Part shown: positions 22,426-34,036 of the stretch, piece by piece
Position numbering within the stretch: position 1 is the stretch's first letter
Layout of the letters: every line of letters starts with the position of its first letter
Source: Norana najaformis
Lineage: Eukaryota; Annelida; Clitellata; Crassiclitellata; Hormogastridae
Assembly: GCA_964023275.1 (NCBI GenBank)
Contig: OZ029915.1
Location: 250,501-314,500 of the forward strand
Direction of reading: 5' to 3'
Length of the DNA: 64,000 nucleotides
The notes under the pieces: model-generated
What the model saw: only the letters and a program-made list of their open reading frames with translations
Told to the model about the DNA's origin: nothing
The model's database searches: none
Translations under genes and position numbers: made by a program

Positions 22426-25400
22426 ATGCCTGGATCAGCTCTGTTGACTGTCTTACAACGTGAAGTTCATGATGCAGTCATGCCAAGTCATCGCCTTTCT
22501 GCAGTTGTCATCAGCCAATTATATAGACAGCCATCTTGGCAGGGAACCAGAGTGTTGAAATTCAGTATCGTTTGTTGCACTGGTTACCCATTTCAGTGCC
22601 GGGGATACAGTCGGTTTGTTGAGGGACTTATCTCAAGCCGCGTTAAGACCAAACCGCCGTGGCGAGTTCTTTTCTTTGGGACAGACGAGTATGCGCTCGT
22701 TCACCTCAAGTCATTAAATGAAAACAGGCAAGTTTCTACTTCTTTAGTCAGTATATTTATTTATAATAATAATAACAATAATAATAATACAATTTATATA
22801 GCGCCATAGCATGACCAAGGTCAGAGAAGAGGGTGCTGTTCATGAGTTCAAATTTGTAATGATGACCTTCAGTCGATAGTGTTTAACGATGGTCTTGCAT
22901 GGTGATAGTCTCAAACGTGCACAGTTGCACCTGAGGGTGAATGTTAAACCAGTGGGCTACCAGTCTTTGCAGTTTATACATGTATGCAAAATGTTAAAAG
23001 GTTCTTTGTGAATTACCGAATTGCTTCAGTCCAGCGGTGCATCCTATGCTGCAGCCTCAACAAGATGGCAGGGTTTTCAAACCACTGATGAAGGGAACAG
23101 GGACCAACAGTTGAAGCCGGAATGAGAACGCTGCTGTTGCTGTGCCATTCTTGTCGTGTGCTGCTTAGTGGGACCAAGACTGAAAATATATTCCTTCCTT
23201 TTGAAATCGTTGATTTTGTTTTAAGAATTCAGACAACTGTGTGAGAAATAGTTTGCGTTCAGTTTGAAATTTCTGGGGCCCTTTCTTTTGCGATCTAAAG
23301 ATGATTGTTTTTGTGGTGTCTTTAGGGTTGCCGGTGATGTGAAGCTGGTCGATCGGTTGGACGTTGTTGTTCCTAAGTCTAAAGTAAGATTTACTCAACA
23401 GCTTAACTTTTATCTGACTAGTCGAAGAAATTAGTGAACTTGTGAAAGGCTCAATTCAGAACTGAACCAAGTCTTTGCTGAGTATTAGTTGTTTAAATAA
23501 AATTGGATTAGATTAGTTGACATAGGGTTAAATCAGATTTGAATAACATTTGTTTGATGTCACCTGCATTAAACTGCCAGATACAACTTTAAAAGTATTG
23601 ACTTATTACTGTGTATTAATATAAATGTTTGTTTTGATTACATAAATTAATTTTTTGATGTACTTATTTAGTTTTTATAGATTGGTTTTGAGTTACTTAG
23701 GATTTGTAGATTAGGATTCTGGGTGTTTAAAGCTAGATTGCTTGTGACATGTGGTTGGAAAGGTAAAAGAGAATGCTAGATTGTAAAAAAATTTCAGCAA
23801 ATCTCTAGTTGCATCTTTTTGTGAGGCAGCCTTGTTCTAGGTTGTTAAAAGAATTCTGGTGTCAAGCATCACTTGGATCTCTGCTGACTAGTGTCAAAAC
23901 TGCATCTGAAAGGCATAATCTGTTGGACAGAAGTCCAACAGATTATGCCTTTCAAATGCAGTTTTGCTTCAGAGTGACCACTGATTTATGTGTTGTGAAG
24001 TCTGATAATGTTCAGTGCTATGAAAGTATTCAGTACTTATATAAAACTCTTAGAGTTTGATGTGGGAATAAGCAGTTATTATTATTTATTATTATTATAA
24101 TTATTGATGTTGTTATTTCTGAACTTAATAAGCACCATTTTCTTATGATTAAGCAGTGGTTGATGGCGCTGAGCAATTGTGAGTGAAGGACTTGCTCAAG
24201 GGGGTCCCTACACATTAATCGTCTAAGGGGAGAAGGCTCAAACCCATACTTTCTGCCTTACAAGCCAAGTGCTCTAACCAGTTGGCTACCATGCCCAGCC
24301 CATGCACTCCCAGTAGTGTAACGTTTGAGCTGAGTGAATTCTTATTGGGTCTGTTTTGTTGTGTACAGTGTGTTATACGTGAATACTGTGAAGAGGCAAA
24401 TCTGCGTTCGTACTATTGGCCGGTGCCTGCGTTGGACGGAAATCATTTTGACGTCGGTGTCGTCGTTTCGTTCGGCCACTTGATTCCAAAGCGACTCATC
24501 GACCTTTTTCCATAGTAGGCACTTAGGTCCTAGCAGCTTCACACAGTGATGGATAAATTCAGCCACCAGGGGGCATTTTATGGTTTGAAGGGAGGGAAAT
24601 CTGTGAGCAGGAGAAGGAGCCTAATGAATTGGAGGATGTATCCTGATATGGGAAAGCCAGTGACGAGAAGCATAACCTATACTCCCTACAACCCTTATCA
24701 TCATCACTGTCTTCGTGGTCTTCGTCATTTTCTGCGATTATCTTTGTTGCTAGTACAGCTTCCACCAGACATCCGATCCATTGCCTGTTCAACAGTTCAA
24801 GAAACATTTTCTGCCCGTCTCAAGACGTTCCTATTTAGAGACCGTTAGGTAGCCGTGCTGCAGCGCCTTTGTGAGTTACTTAAAGTGATACATACATGAT
24901 ACATACAGCTGCTTTACCTCTTGTGCATAGCAAATTTGATCTTGGCTCACACATTGATTTTGTTTGACAGCGACCATTGATTGACGATGCCTTGTGCACT
25001 GTAAGTAACAGCGATAAAGAAGTCATTAGATTAGACTTAGTGTCTGTTTTTAGTTGGGGCAGCTGTTGATTTGGGCGATGTTGGAATTGTAGTGGAATTC
25101 TCAACGTTCATCCGAGCATTCTGCCGCGGTGGAGGGGAGCATCTCCAATCATCCATACCATCCTCAATGGAGACAGGGAAACAGGAATTTCCATCATGGA
25201 AATTCGACCGATACAGTGAGTACTTGCATAAGAGTCTGCATGAGATGGTAGCCATGTTTGGTGGGAAAATACCAGTGGATCCATCGGAGCTTAACGTAAC
25301 AAACAGTCTGTTGTATGTCTTCATGTCTATGTGTGTGTGTGTTTGTGTAATGTGTATATAATATGTATGATTCAGTGCACATGATAGAGGGCCTTTTAAA

Positions 25401-28400
25401 TACCTCTTAAAAGTGCTGCACACTTGGTACAGTTAGGAACGAGTTGTCTGTTAAAGAGTAAAGGTTCGTTATAGAATCTCAAGTCTTGATCCACTGCATG
25501 ATGTTCTTTTTTTGGTGTTTTGACTGGACTTATTGTGCGATTATTTAAACTCTAGTTTTGACATTGGTCCTCTGCTGATGCAAGTGAAGTACGCTGTTCC
25601 TGAACACTGCACAACGCTCCAGTTACGAGACTACTTGGCGCAAGAGGGATCTTCACTGGTTTGTCTTTGGCTTTTATAACAGTTTCTCTCTGTCTCTAGA
25701 TTTTTATTTCTGTATTCATTGCTAGACAGATAAGAAGCAGAAGAACTGTCCCTTTCTTAGCTCACCCCAAGAGGCAGTAATGGGTATGAAGTATTAGCAA
25801 CTTCATTTTTCTTAGCCTCAGCATACAAGGGTGGTTGGTCAGCCCTCTCCTTAGCCACCTGATCTTCCCACTGATGGGGTACGGTTAGCGTGCTCATTAT
25901 GGCTGAGTGTGCTAGAGGTGCAAGTGGATCTGATAAAACCAATTTCTACCATGGCTGAGGTTTGAACCTCTGACCTCCCAGTTGACAGTTCAGCGCGCTA
26001 ACCACTAGACTGTCGCACACCAGCCTAAATGTAGATAGAAAACCATGGGAAACTTCTGTCCAGACTGTTCTGTGTTTCCTGTAGAAAACAGTTTGGCCAT
26101 AGCCAGTCTAACTCTAAGCCAGTGACATCTGTAGCCGCATTATCAGAATGCAGAAGGCATCGATCGATGGTCGCTTCAAGTGAAACTGTAATCAAAGGTC
26201 ATAAGCTGTTGGAGAAACCTGGTCGAAATGTGATGGTTAACACCCGTGTAATTCAGACCGTGCAGATTTACAAAACAGAAATTCTCTGTGAATTTTGATT
26301 ATAGCACTACGTAAAACAAACGGGAAATCGGATTTGAGTTTGTGACTGCTTTGTCATATTTATCCAAAAGTTTTCTTCTTGTACTGATGTTTCTCAAATG
26401 CATTGGACATTTTTGCAGCTGATGCAGGCTTTGCGCGATCTACCATCATTGGAGAAGATGGAATACGAACAGAACGAATATGGAGTCACTTATGGTAAGA
26501 CATATCAACGTGTTCCAGACTCACTGAAGAGTTTTACTGAATAGATGGATGTCATGTTACACTCTATGACTCATTAATTTATTCAGAGCATTTATATAGC
26601 ACCCTTCAAGGTATCTACTCAGCCCAGCCCCAACAAAAGAGATCTGTTTTCAAGTGTTGATGAAAGGTGCCTGTAGAATCCCAGAGAGATGTTTATTAGT
26701 AACTGTCGCTCATTGATATTTCTTTGTTCATTGCTTTTCTCCATATTTCCAAAGCTCCTCTGCAAAGATTTTGCATCTTAATTTGAAAGCATAATTTCTG
26801 TGGGCGTTGTTTGGTCTTCTGCCATTCACGTGTGTGAGCGCCATCATCTGATGCTTGTGACCATTTTTTGATGGATGATTGGTTTGTTTTCTGTTTCTTC
26901 AGCCCACAAACTGAGTCCAGTGAATGCTCGTGTAAACTGGGAGCAACAGTCACCATCTGACATCGACCGACAATACAGAGCACTGGCAGAAATGGTAAGC
27001 CCCAACTGACACCAACATACGGTTGCATTTCTTCATAGGAAGCCAGTGCAGCTGGTTTAGTAGGGTTAAGGAATTTGCACGAGGCGATGAATGCAGCACC
27101 TCATGAGCCAGAGAATTTTGGATGCATTGAATCCTGTTGAGTTCGAGATCCGAGATACCTGTAAAAACCGAGTTGGCATAATCGAGGCAGGGGCAAACCC
27201 GAGAACAGGCTATGATTTGTGACATGTCTTTGGTAAGAGCTGACCCTATGTGACATAAGGCCCTGATGTGATACAAACAAGATTTGCAGAAGTTTGTTGT
27301 TTGGGGTCAAAATGTGAGATTGCTGTCCAGAGTTACCCCAAGAGTTTTGACAGCGTTTGATAGTGGAGCAGCAGTGCCTGCCAGGAAGATCAATGCTGGA
27401 ACGAGAAGGGAGAGAACGCAGCCAATCATGACTGCCTGAGATGGCACTGCTTGATGAGAAACTAATCAGAGATGCTGTCTGTGCTAGCCTAAATGATGTT
27501 TAATCTTTAATGATGACTGTTAATAACATTTACTGACATTTGCTGATGTATCCATCTGTAATAATTGAGCCTGGAAGAAGCATTTGAAGTGCCATCATCA
27601 TAATCCATAAGGAATCAACTGGTGGCTGCTTCTAAGCAAAGTTGCATTCCGAATTCACAATCAGTTATCCAGAACTGGTTGAAGCCTCAAAGAGTGGGGG
27701 ACAGGTGGATAAGCATCCTTAAAAGGACCTGAACAAATGACGTCAGCCATATTATGAGCCCTTCTGAGTAAGTCTTAAGGGACAAAATACTTTGTTGCAA
27801 TTACACGTAAGTGTGTTTGTTCTGTTGAAGCTTATTTGTTTATGTTGATGTTTTGCAGTTTGGTTTACGAAGTCGCTGGCGAGATCTGAATGTGCGCCTG
27901 AGTGATATGGTTCCTGTGATTGATATGCAAGGTATGTACCACTTTTGACCAATTGCCAACTGAAGTAATTCGGTTAAATTGAAAAGCCACAAGGGTCAGA
28001 GATCAAGCGACAAAGGTCGTAGGACAGTGACGAAGGTTTGTCTGACGAACTTTTGTTTCTATCTTATAAATTTTGTGTCTGACTTTTGTCTGACTGTCGT
28101 ATAAGCTGGCTTTGAGAGGTTCTTAGAAGGCGTATCGATGCTGAGGTACATAAAGAGGTCACGTGGGCCATGAACCCCATTTAAGTTTAGAAAGCCATTG
28201 CTAAGAACGAAGAGCAGATGTGCAAGGAAGACGCTCCTCTAAGCAGGAGACCACACGTCATATTCAGATTTACGGACTGCATACGTAGTAAGTGCTTTAA
28301 AAAATAAACTCAGATGACAGGAGTGGCCCCTTAATCTGCTCTGAAGTACGTACATACAAATCAGGTTATTAACGTGGACCAACTGGACTGCCCGGTGGCC

Positions 28401-29018
28401 AGACTGTTTCATCACTCTTGTATTTGGTTTCAGCTGAAGATATCCAACTGGCTCTGCAATCTGCTTTTCCAGAGGATCGGATGACGGTTCGACCGGGAAT
28501 TGCTTTCTACTATGACGCACGTGAGATCCTTTGCATCCGTTGCAAGGTTTGTCCTGTTTCTGGAATTTTTCAATAAACGACAGATGACTGGTAACGAAAT
28601 TGTTAGAAGAATTAAACTTCTTATAACGTTTTCTGTTCATTGGAACATAAGTTGCTTTTATTACAATTTCTCGTAGCTTCCTCTCTAAGTTTTAATAATC
28701 ATAGTTAATCTTAAAGCTCTGTAGTGCCAGTTTTGTTCAAAGATGGTTTTCTTTCAGGATGGTTGGGTTGGTTTTCATAGCATCACGGTCAAGAAGCCGA
28801 TGACAGCCAAATGCTTCTACAACGGTTATCTTTCGAAGCCCCAGTTCCACGCAACGGCATTTGACAGCCAACCAAACGAACTCGACAAATACACGTTCAG
28901 GCCACTAACATCTGAGACGAAGCTGTCGCTGATTGCAGAGAAACTGTACAACAATCGCATGGCATGGCGAAAAACTGAAAAGCTTGGCATTTATCAAGGA
29001 AACTTCAACTATGTATGA
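22426..29018 (+). CDS. MTFMT: Mitochondrial methionyl-tRNA formyltransferase (10 exons)
   Basis: Exons are 22426-22727, 23326-23383, 24369-24514, 25093-25215, 25556-25658, 26419-26494, 26903-26994, 27859-27931, 28434-28546 and 28758-29018. Phases agree at every junction and give about 448 residues, somewhat longer than the human enzyme. The enzyme formylates initiator Met-tRNA in mitochondria using 10-formyl-tetrahydrofolate. The N-terminal about 75 residues are likely targeting sequence. The formyltransferase domain starts at [14 protein letters not shown], has [12 protein letters not shown], and the active-site segment [18 protein letters not shown] with the family's N-x-H, followed by HFDIGPLL carrying the conserved Asp. 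The C-terminal domain ends with [15 protein letters not shown] and FYNGYLSKP. Intron 1 appears to be GC-AG (AG|GCAAGT); the only GT donor nearby leads to a stop in exon 2. A possible poly(A) signal is at 29802. Confidence 0.94.
23895..23966. repeat. Near-perfect inverted repeat, 34-bp arms, 4-base loop
   Basis: The left arm (23895-23928, starting caaaactgcatctgaaaggc) and right arm (23933-23966) are reverse complements with one mismatch, separated by agaa. The structure lies in MTFMT intron 2. Confidence 0.95.
24110..24300 (-). mobile_element. tRNA-derived SINE, family C, antisense, in MTFMT intron 2
   Basis: On the minus strand it reads ggtagccaactggttagagc, then a B-box-like gggtttgagcc, then gggacccccttgagcaagtc and the tail ending in a taataat microsatellite. 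It ends about 70 bases before MTFMT exon 3. Confidence 0.8.
24560..24850 (+). mobile_element. Degraded LINE polyprotein end
   Basis: The frame ending with [17 protein letters not shown] and a stop is the usual C-terminus of CR1/L2-type polyproteins (FKxxLKTxLF). Upstream, [11 protein letters not shown] corresponds to the LWNxLPxxIR region. It sits in MTFMT intron 3 and differs from family A. Confidence 0.65.
25755..26025 (-). mobile_element. tRNA-headed SINE, family D, antisense, in MTFMT intron 5
   Basis: On the minus strand the head reads gcgacagtctagtggttagcgcgctgaac, then a B-box aggttcaaacctc. The first part is a good A-box (tagtggttagcgcgc) of an Asp/Glu-like tRNA. A second copy at 30.12-30.33 kb is similarly built, and a tail piece is at 10.6 kb. 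Confidence 0.8.
27020..27480 (-). mobile_element. L2/CR1-like reverse transcriptase fragment, antisense, in MTFMT intron 7
   Basis: Minus-strand translation gives [14 protein letters not shown], then [17 protein letters not shown], then [13 protein letters not shown], then [15 protein letters not shown] and LHWLPMKK. This is the classic order at the end of the RT domain in L2/CR1 elements (VKxLGVxLDSxLxF, LDYxNxxxxG, LQxxQNxLAR, LHWLP). In-frame stops show it is decayed. It is distinct from family A, and its coding end lies about 25 bases downstream of the MTFMT exon 7 donor. Confidence 0.88.
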
Positions 29019-30117
29019 CGTTTAGGTGATGGAATAATCACGTGCTTATCCTGAGCCATCGTCACGAACCACTTCACCAGAGAATATGGTAGTTTCGACT
29101 GATCCACTTGAGCAAATTGTCAAAATTAGATCAACGACAGATCCTCTCTTTGCTGGTTGTATCATTTGAACGGGAAATTCACACATCTCACTGGGATTTG
29201 AACTCGAACAAGATGACCAAAAGTGTGATCAACGAACAGAAGAGTGGATGAAATAAGGCTTTAAATACAAGAGCCAATTGTCTTTCATGATCTGTAGTGT
29301 CAAGTGTTAACGTTTTGAAATCCAATTCCCATCAGTGGGAACTGCTGAAATTGCAATATTTATTAGTTGCTAAGCATTTGCCGACTAGAAGCGCAAAGGA
29401 ATTTATGCATCATTTCGTTAAGCGATTACGTTTAATGCTGAAGTGGAGCTTCAGAGGTGTGCATGTGATAGACTTACGAAAGGCCATTGTGGTCTTTTCC
29501 TCCAACAGACTTGAGATTGCTGTACAGTGGAGATGAACTGTTTTCTTGCCAAGCGTGCTGTTGCTGGTTTAGGCTCTTGGGGGTTGAGGGGCCAATGTGT
29601 CTGCAACATCCCAAAACCAAAGCCAATGTTCACTACAGAAAATTCTAAAGATGTTTAGTGAGACTGTCATTATATACTGGGCATCAGTCGTGCTAAGATG
29701 AAGCTTCAAAGAACTTTAGCAAAATCTTGATCACATTGTTTATGTTTGCTTCATGATATTTTTTAGTTATTGGGTCTGAGGGATTCTTTTAGTTTCATGA
29801 GAATAAAGCTGCACGGTGTACTTGTCTGCTCATTGTATCACAATGTTACATGGGATTGGTGTCTTTCTGGAAATGGACGAAGAATGCAAACATCACATGG
29901 AGTCCACAGCTGTGAACTTTATTCTGTGACGTGGTGGTTTCTTGGTTAAGCAGCCGCATGCGAACAAAAAGAACGTGGGTTCAGTTGATGCTGCCCTGTA
30001 AGAAAATGATATGGGAAGACTTAGTAAGCTGAGATGTTCTACTCCTTTGAGGGGCTTTTTATAGGCGCTAGATAGGTGTTCAGTTGCATAAAACTATAAT
30101 TTAGCAGCGTTATTTTG
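29019..30117. other. MTFMT 3' flank; probable 3' UTR then intergenic
   Basis: AATAAA at 29802-29807 is the best poly(A) signal after the MTFMT stop. At 29960-30080 a segment with gtgggttcagttgatgc may be a further worn tRNA-like element. No coding frame is convincing. Confidence 0.45.
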
Positions 30118-30330
30118 TTAGCCTAGGCAAATGAGGGTGGGTGGCAAGGCCTCTTGCTGGCTGATTTACGAACACAGTGTACGGTTGGTGTACTCATAGC
30201 TGAGTTTGCTAGGGGGCACAGATGGAGCGAAAATGCTAAACAAATATCAGCGTTGGCGGGCATTTGAACTCCCGACCTCTCACTTGGCATGCTAAGCATT
30301 AGGCTACTGTGCACCTCGTTAAAAGAAAAA
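30118..30330 (-). mobile_element. tRNA-headed SINE, family D, antisense
   Basis: The plus strand shows gcctaggcaaatgagggtggg at one end and, at the other, gggcatttgaactcccgacctctc and gctaagcattaggctactgtgc. These are the inverted B-box and A-box regions of the same family as the 25.8 kb copy. Confidence 0.7.
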
Positions 30331-31550
30331 GATACCCAAAAAGGCGAGGTGTCTTGGTCCATGCAGTAGGATTTCAATTAATGGTGAAAGTCGCAGCGAT
30401 AAGGTCGGACGCACTATATCTTGAGTAACGGGAGGAGACAAAAATGAAACGGGACCTTCAATGGCGGGGTGCCCATTCAAACGGGCAGCTGTGGTGAAGG
30501 ACCTCATCCAATTAATTCATTGAAAACTAAGCAGGTTCGAAGCAAAACGATCGCTCTGGGAAACATGTACATTTACACCTTAAATTTCATCGACTTTACC
30601 ATACCTTTCCAAGTGTCTGGTTAATGAGATGGATGCTATGACTTATCTTCCTTACCGTGACAGTTTTTCATAAGTTTAGAGCGACTGTCCTTTCCATATG
30701 GCAGTTATGGCTATGTTTTCAAAAATAATGTCGATAGCCTGTGGCGACCAGATAGTCTCCAAATTAGTATGTGACATGGTCCGTGCTAGGTTTGAAGGCA
30801 GCGGCAAAGTTATCCGAAACTTAATTAAGAAAGAGTTGCGGAATGTTTCTCATGGCCTTCCGTAGGAGTTGAAGGAATAATAATAATAATAAACTTCCGG
30901 TTGGTAGGTCAAGGATGTTTGTGTTATCTCGTGAAATTGCTTTCGTAACTTAAACAGTAATCATGTTCTAAGGTTGTCTTTCATTGCACTTGTTTGTGTG
31001 TTACGGAATCCAACGATTGCTTTAATAATCGTACGCTGATTATGATTATAGATACGCTATGGTTAAGACGAGCGTGTTTTGCTTGCCCCGCGTGATGGGA
31101 TCGGACAGAACAGGCTGACTGCTGTACCCTTCAACCCCGCCTTCCAAATGTATGGCATGAATGCAGAGGCATTCTCTTATAAACTTAAAACTATTTGTAA
31201 TTAGCGTATTAAGACAGCCGTATAATGTGCTTGAGTAGGGTCGATTTAAAGTTACTGTCGTATCCAATCGTGTTGTTAACATCGTCATGGAGATGGCGAG
31301 AGAAAATTGGGTCTGACCTTTGTGAATATCAGATGTTCAGTTAAGGTGGTGTATAAAGGGATGGATCACACATAGATCAACACAAAATCATGACACAGAT
31401 AAATCAGAAAACACATTTTCTCATTTACTTTAAAATCATTTATGATTCGTAGCACGTAGGATGAAGTTAGAGCATGGTTTAATGTAAGTGAGCAGCATCT
31501 TATTATTAACACATCATTCAGAACATCTAAGGACAATATTATCTCAGTGC

Positions 31551-31592
<42 letters not shown>

Positions 31593-31772
31593 GAGAGCTT
31601 GGCCTGCAGAGTGATCAAGCAGACAGTTAATGGTTCATACATCAGTTAGTCATGCAAATGTCTTGACGTGTACTTCTGTGATTTGCAGACCAAGTTTCAA
31701 TCACCAGATGTCATATTCCATTTATAAGAACTGCTGTGATCCTCTCAGTTGTTGCCAGGCAACCAGTCAGCC
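30331..31772. other. Intergenic, upstream of SLC25A44, with a (GA)n run
   Basis: A (GA)n microsatellite occupies 31555-31598. A short AAT run is near 30880. No coding frame has recognisable features. The last about 150 bases should be the SLC25A44 5' UTR or promoter. Confidence 0.45.
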
Positions 31773-34036
31773 ATGGATGCCCAGCATGAGCCATTTGACG
31801 TATCTGCAATCACAGTCATCGAGTTTCACATGATGGACAAGCGCAAATATTTTCCATTGACGGCCCTGAGCGGTTTTACGATTCGGACATTGCTCTATCC
31901 ATTCACTCTCGTGAAAACGCGACTTCAGTTGCAGCGTCATAATTCGGTTTACACAAGTCTCTTCGACGCGATTCGATCGATAGTTCGAAATGAAGGATTT
32001 AACGGTCTCTACCGTGGATTTTGGGTTTCGAACCTGATGATGGTTTCGCAAGTGTCGTACATCGGAACGTACGAAGGCGTCAGGAACCACCTGGCTAACA
32101 ATACAACGCTGACCAACAGCAAAGTTCGATCGCTGATCGCTGGTGGGTGTGCTTCGATCGTGGGCCAGACAACCGTTGTTCCGATAGACATTGTCTCGCA
32201 ACACCTTCAGATGCTTGGTCTGAGCAAACATTCCGGTGAGACGTCAAAGAAACGTCTGACAGTGAAGCCATTGAGTCGATTGGAGCTGCCACCCGAGGCT
32301 TTTAATTCAAGGATTGGGGCCGCGAAAGCAATCGTGTCCGTTATTTATCGGCGGGATGGGCTGAGGGGTTTCTACAGGGGATATATTGCGTCGCTGCTTA
32401 CGTATGCGCCCAGCAGTGCATTGTGGTGGTTCTTTTATGATATCTACTGCGGTGAGCGTAACTGAATTTTGTTTCAGGTTATGTGGTCTTTTGCTTCTGT
32501 TTCAGTTTAATAAGCAGTTTTGAGGTGTAATGTGCTGAGTAGTCTCTGTGTGTTAGGAATTGTTAAGTTTTCTTGTTGTTAACTGCTCTGATTGAGTGTG
32601 GTACTGCATTAATTGAGATTGTGATTCTCAGTCATTGCTGATTAATTAGCTGTAGCCAAAACATTCATTGAAGCTTTGTAAGGCTCTCTTTGAAAACTCA
32701 TCTCTTCCTGGACACATTTTCCCATAAAGGGTGCTTCTCTTTCTGGCTGCCTGTCTTATTTTTACCACTAGGCTAACCCCATATTGTGGCTGACACGCTG
32801 ATGTTACGTAGCAGTGGCCATCGGTTGATGCCTTGAGCATCAGTACAGTGCCGCTAATCGTTATTGTAATATGGAAAATTTCTAAAGCATTGCTTTAAAG
32901 CTAAGCATGCAGCACCAGCTTATTCACGAGTGCTCCTTCAAGTTAAAGGGTCTCAGATACAGATGTGAATAGTGCTTTTGGCTTTTGCGAATTTTTATTT
33001 AAAGATTTTTGAGAATTTTTGCTCTTAATAAGAACGACACATTTTTGACTGTTGAAGAAGAGCTTTGTTTTTAACATATGATATGTGAACAATTCTTCAA
33101 CTGAAAAGATTCCCAATCCTCCAATAAAATTACGAATCGACCAATGAAAGCATTTGTTTCATTATTGCCTTTGTTTGTTTGATTTCTCCAGGAGCGCTGT
33201 CAACTGTTGCCCCAATCTGGATTCCTCGCTTGGCTCTTCAGTGCATGGCCGCTCCTCTTGGTGGTGCGTCAACCACCATCATCACCACTCCCATGGATGC
33301 CATCCGAGCCAGAATTCAGGTTAACACTTTTTTAAAGTCTCGGATGAAAGTGATGCACGTTATTTTGCAGCTGCTGTCACCAACAATTTACCCTAACCTT
33401 TCACCAAAGCATCCATCTCAATTTAAAGCTTAATAAGGAGGCATTTAAAGAGCTTCAATTAATTTCCTCTGTCAATGAATTCACAGGGTGAGGAAATAAC
33501 TGTAGCGACTAAAAATCTCATTTAGTTAACTTCAGTACTCAGTACAGTCAAACTGAACAGTCATGGGAAATTTAGCCCACAAGAGAATCAAATTAATTGT
33601 CCAAACGAGTTTACGTAAGGCTATCATTTTCCTTCCTTTTGGGGCTGCAGACGAAACTCTTACAATTACTGAATTGTCAGGACTGGCTGAAGTTTTAAAA
33701 AGCAGAATTTTGTTAATTTAATCGCTCGTTTGGCCAGTGCAATGCTAAGCCGTTGTTTTCTTGTGTTTTTGTAACTTGTGACCAGTGTGCTTGACCCTTG
33801 ACCTACAGTGTTGTGTAACGATGTGTTAAAAACATTTGATTTTTCAGGTTGAAAACACGACATTTTTTGAGACAGCCCGAACGCTGTGGCAGGAGGAATA
33901 CCTCGGTATCTTCGTCAAAGGTCTGTCCGCTCGTCTCGTTCAGTCGTTGTCTTTCTCGTTCTTCATCATCCTCGGATATGAAACGATCAAACGATGGAGC
34001 CTGCTTGACCAGTACAAAGGCACAGTGCGATGGTGA
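31773..34036 (+). CDS. SLC25A44: Mitochondrial carrier, SLC25A44 family (3 exons)
   Basis: Exons 31773-32451, 33192-33319 and 33848-34036 join in phase with GT-AG introns, giving about 331 residues. Human SLC25A44, a carrier reported to import branched-chain amino acids into mitochondria, is slightly shorter. The N-terminus aligns by eye with that protein: an acidic start, VIEFHMMDKRKYFPL, then YPFTLVKTRLQLQ. Three carrier repeats are present with signatures YPFTLVK, VPIDIVSQ and TPMDAIRAR. Other family marks are GLYRGFWV, GLRGFYRGYIASLLTY and VKGLSARLVQ. The lysine-type first signature (PFTLVK where most carriers have PxDxxK) is characteristic of this subfamily. I chose ATG 31773 because the longer frame begins only with a TTG codon. 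Confidence 0.95.
32864..32965 (-). mobile_element. SINE-like repeat, family B, in SLC25A44 intron 1
   Basis: The plus strand reads aaaatttctaaagcattgctttaaagctaagcatgc then caccagcttattcacgagtgct, the inverse of the 13.5 and 53.1 kb copies. Just upstream, about 32670-32760 looks like the worn tail of a LINE polyprotein. Confidence 0.7.

Noticed and set aside
26950..27276. Minus-strand frame overlapping MTFMT exon 7 as a separate gene
   Set aside because: Its protein is L2/CR1 reverse transcriptase sequence that by chance remains open into the antisense of exon 7.
31749..31772. Longer start for SLC25A44 at 31749
   Set aside because: The codon there is TTG. The first ATG in frame is 31773, and it gives an N-terminus comparable with the human protein.
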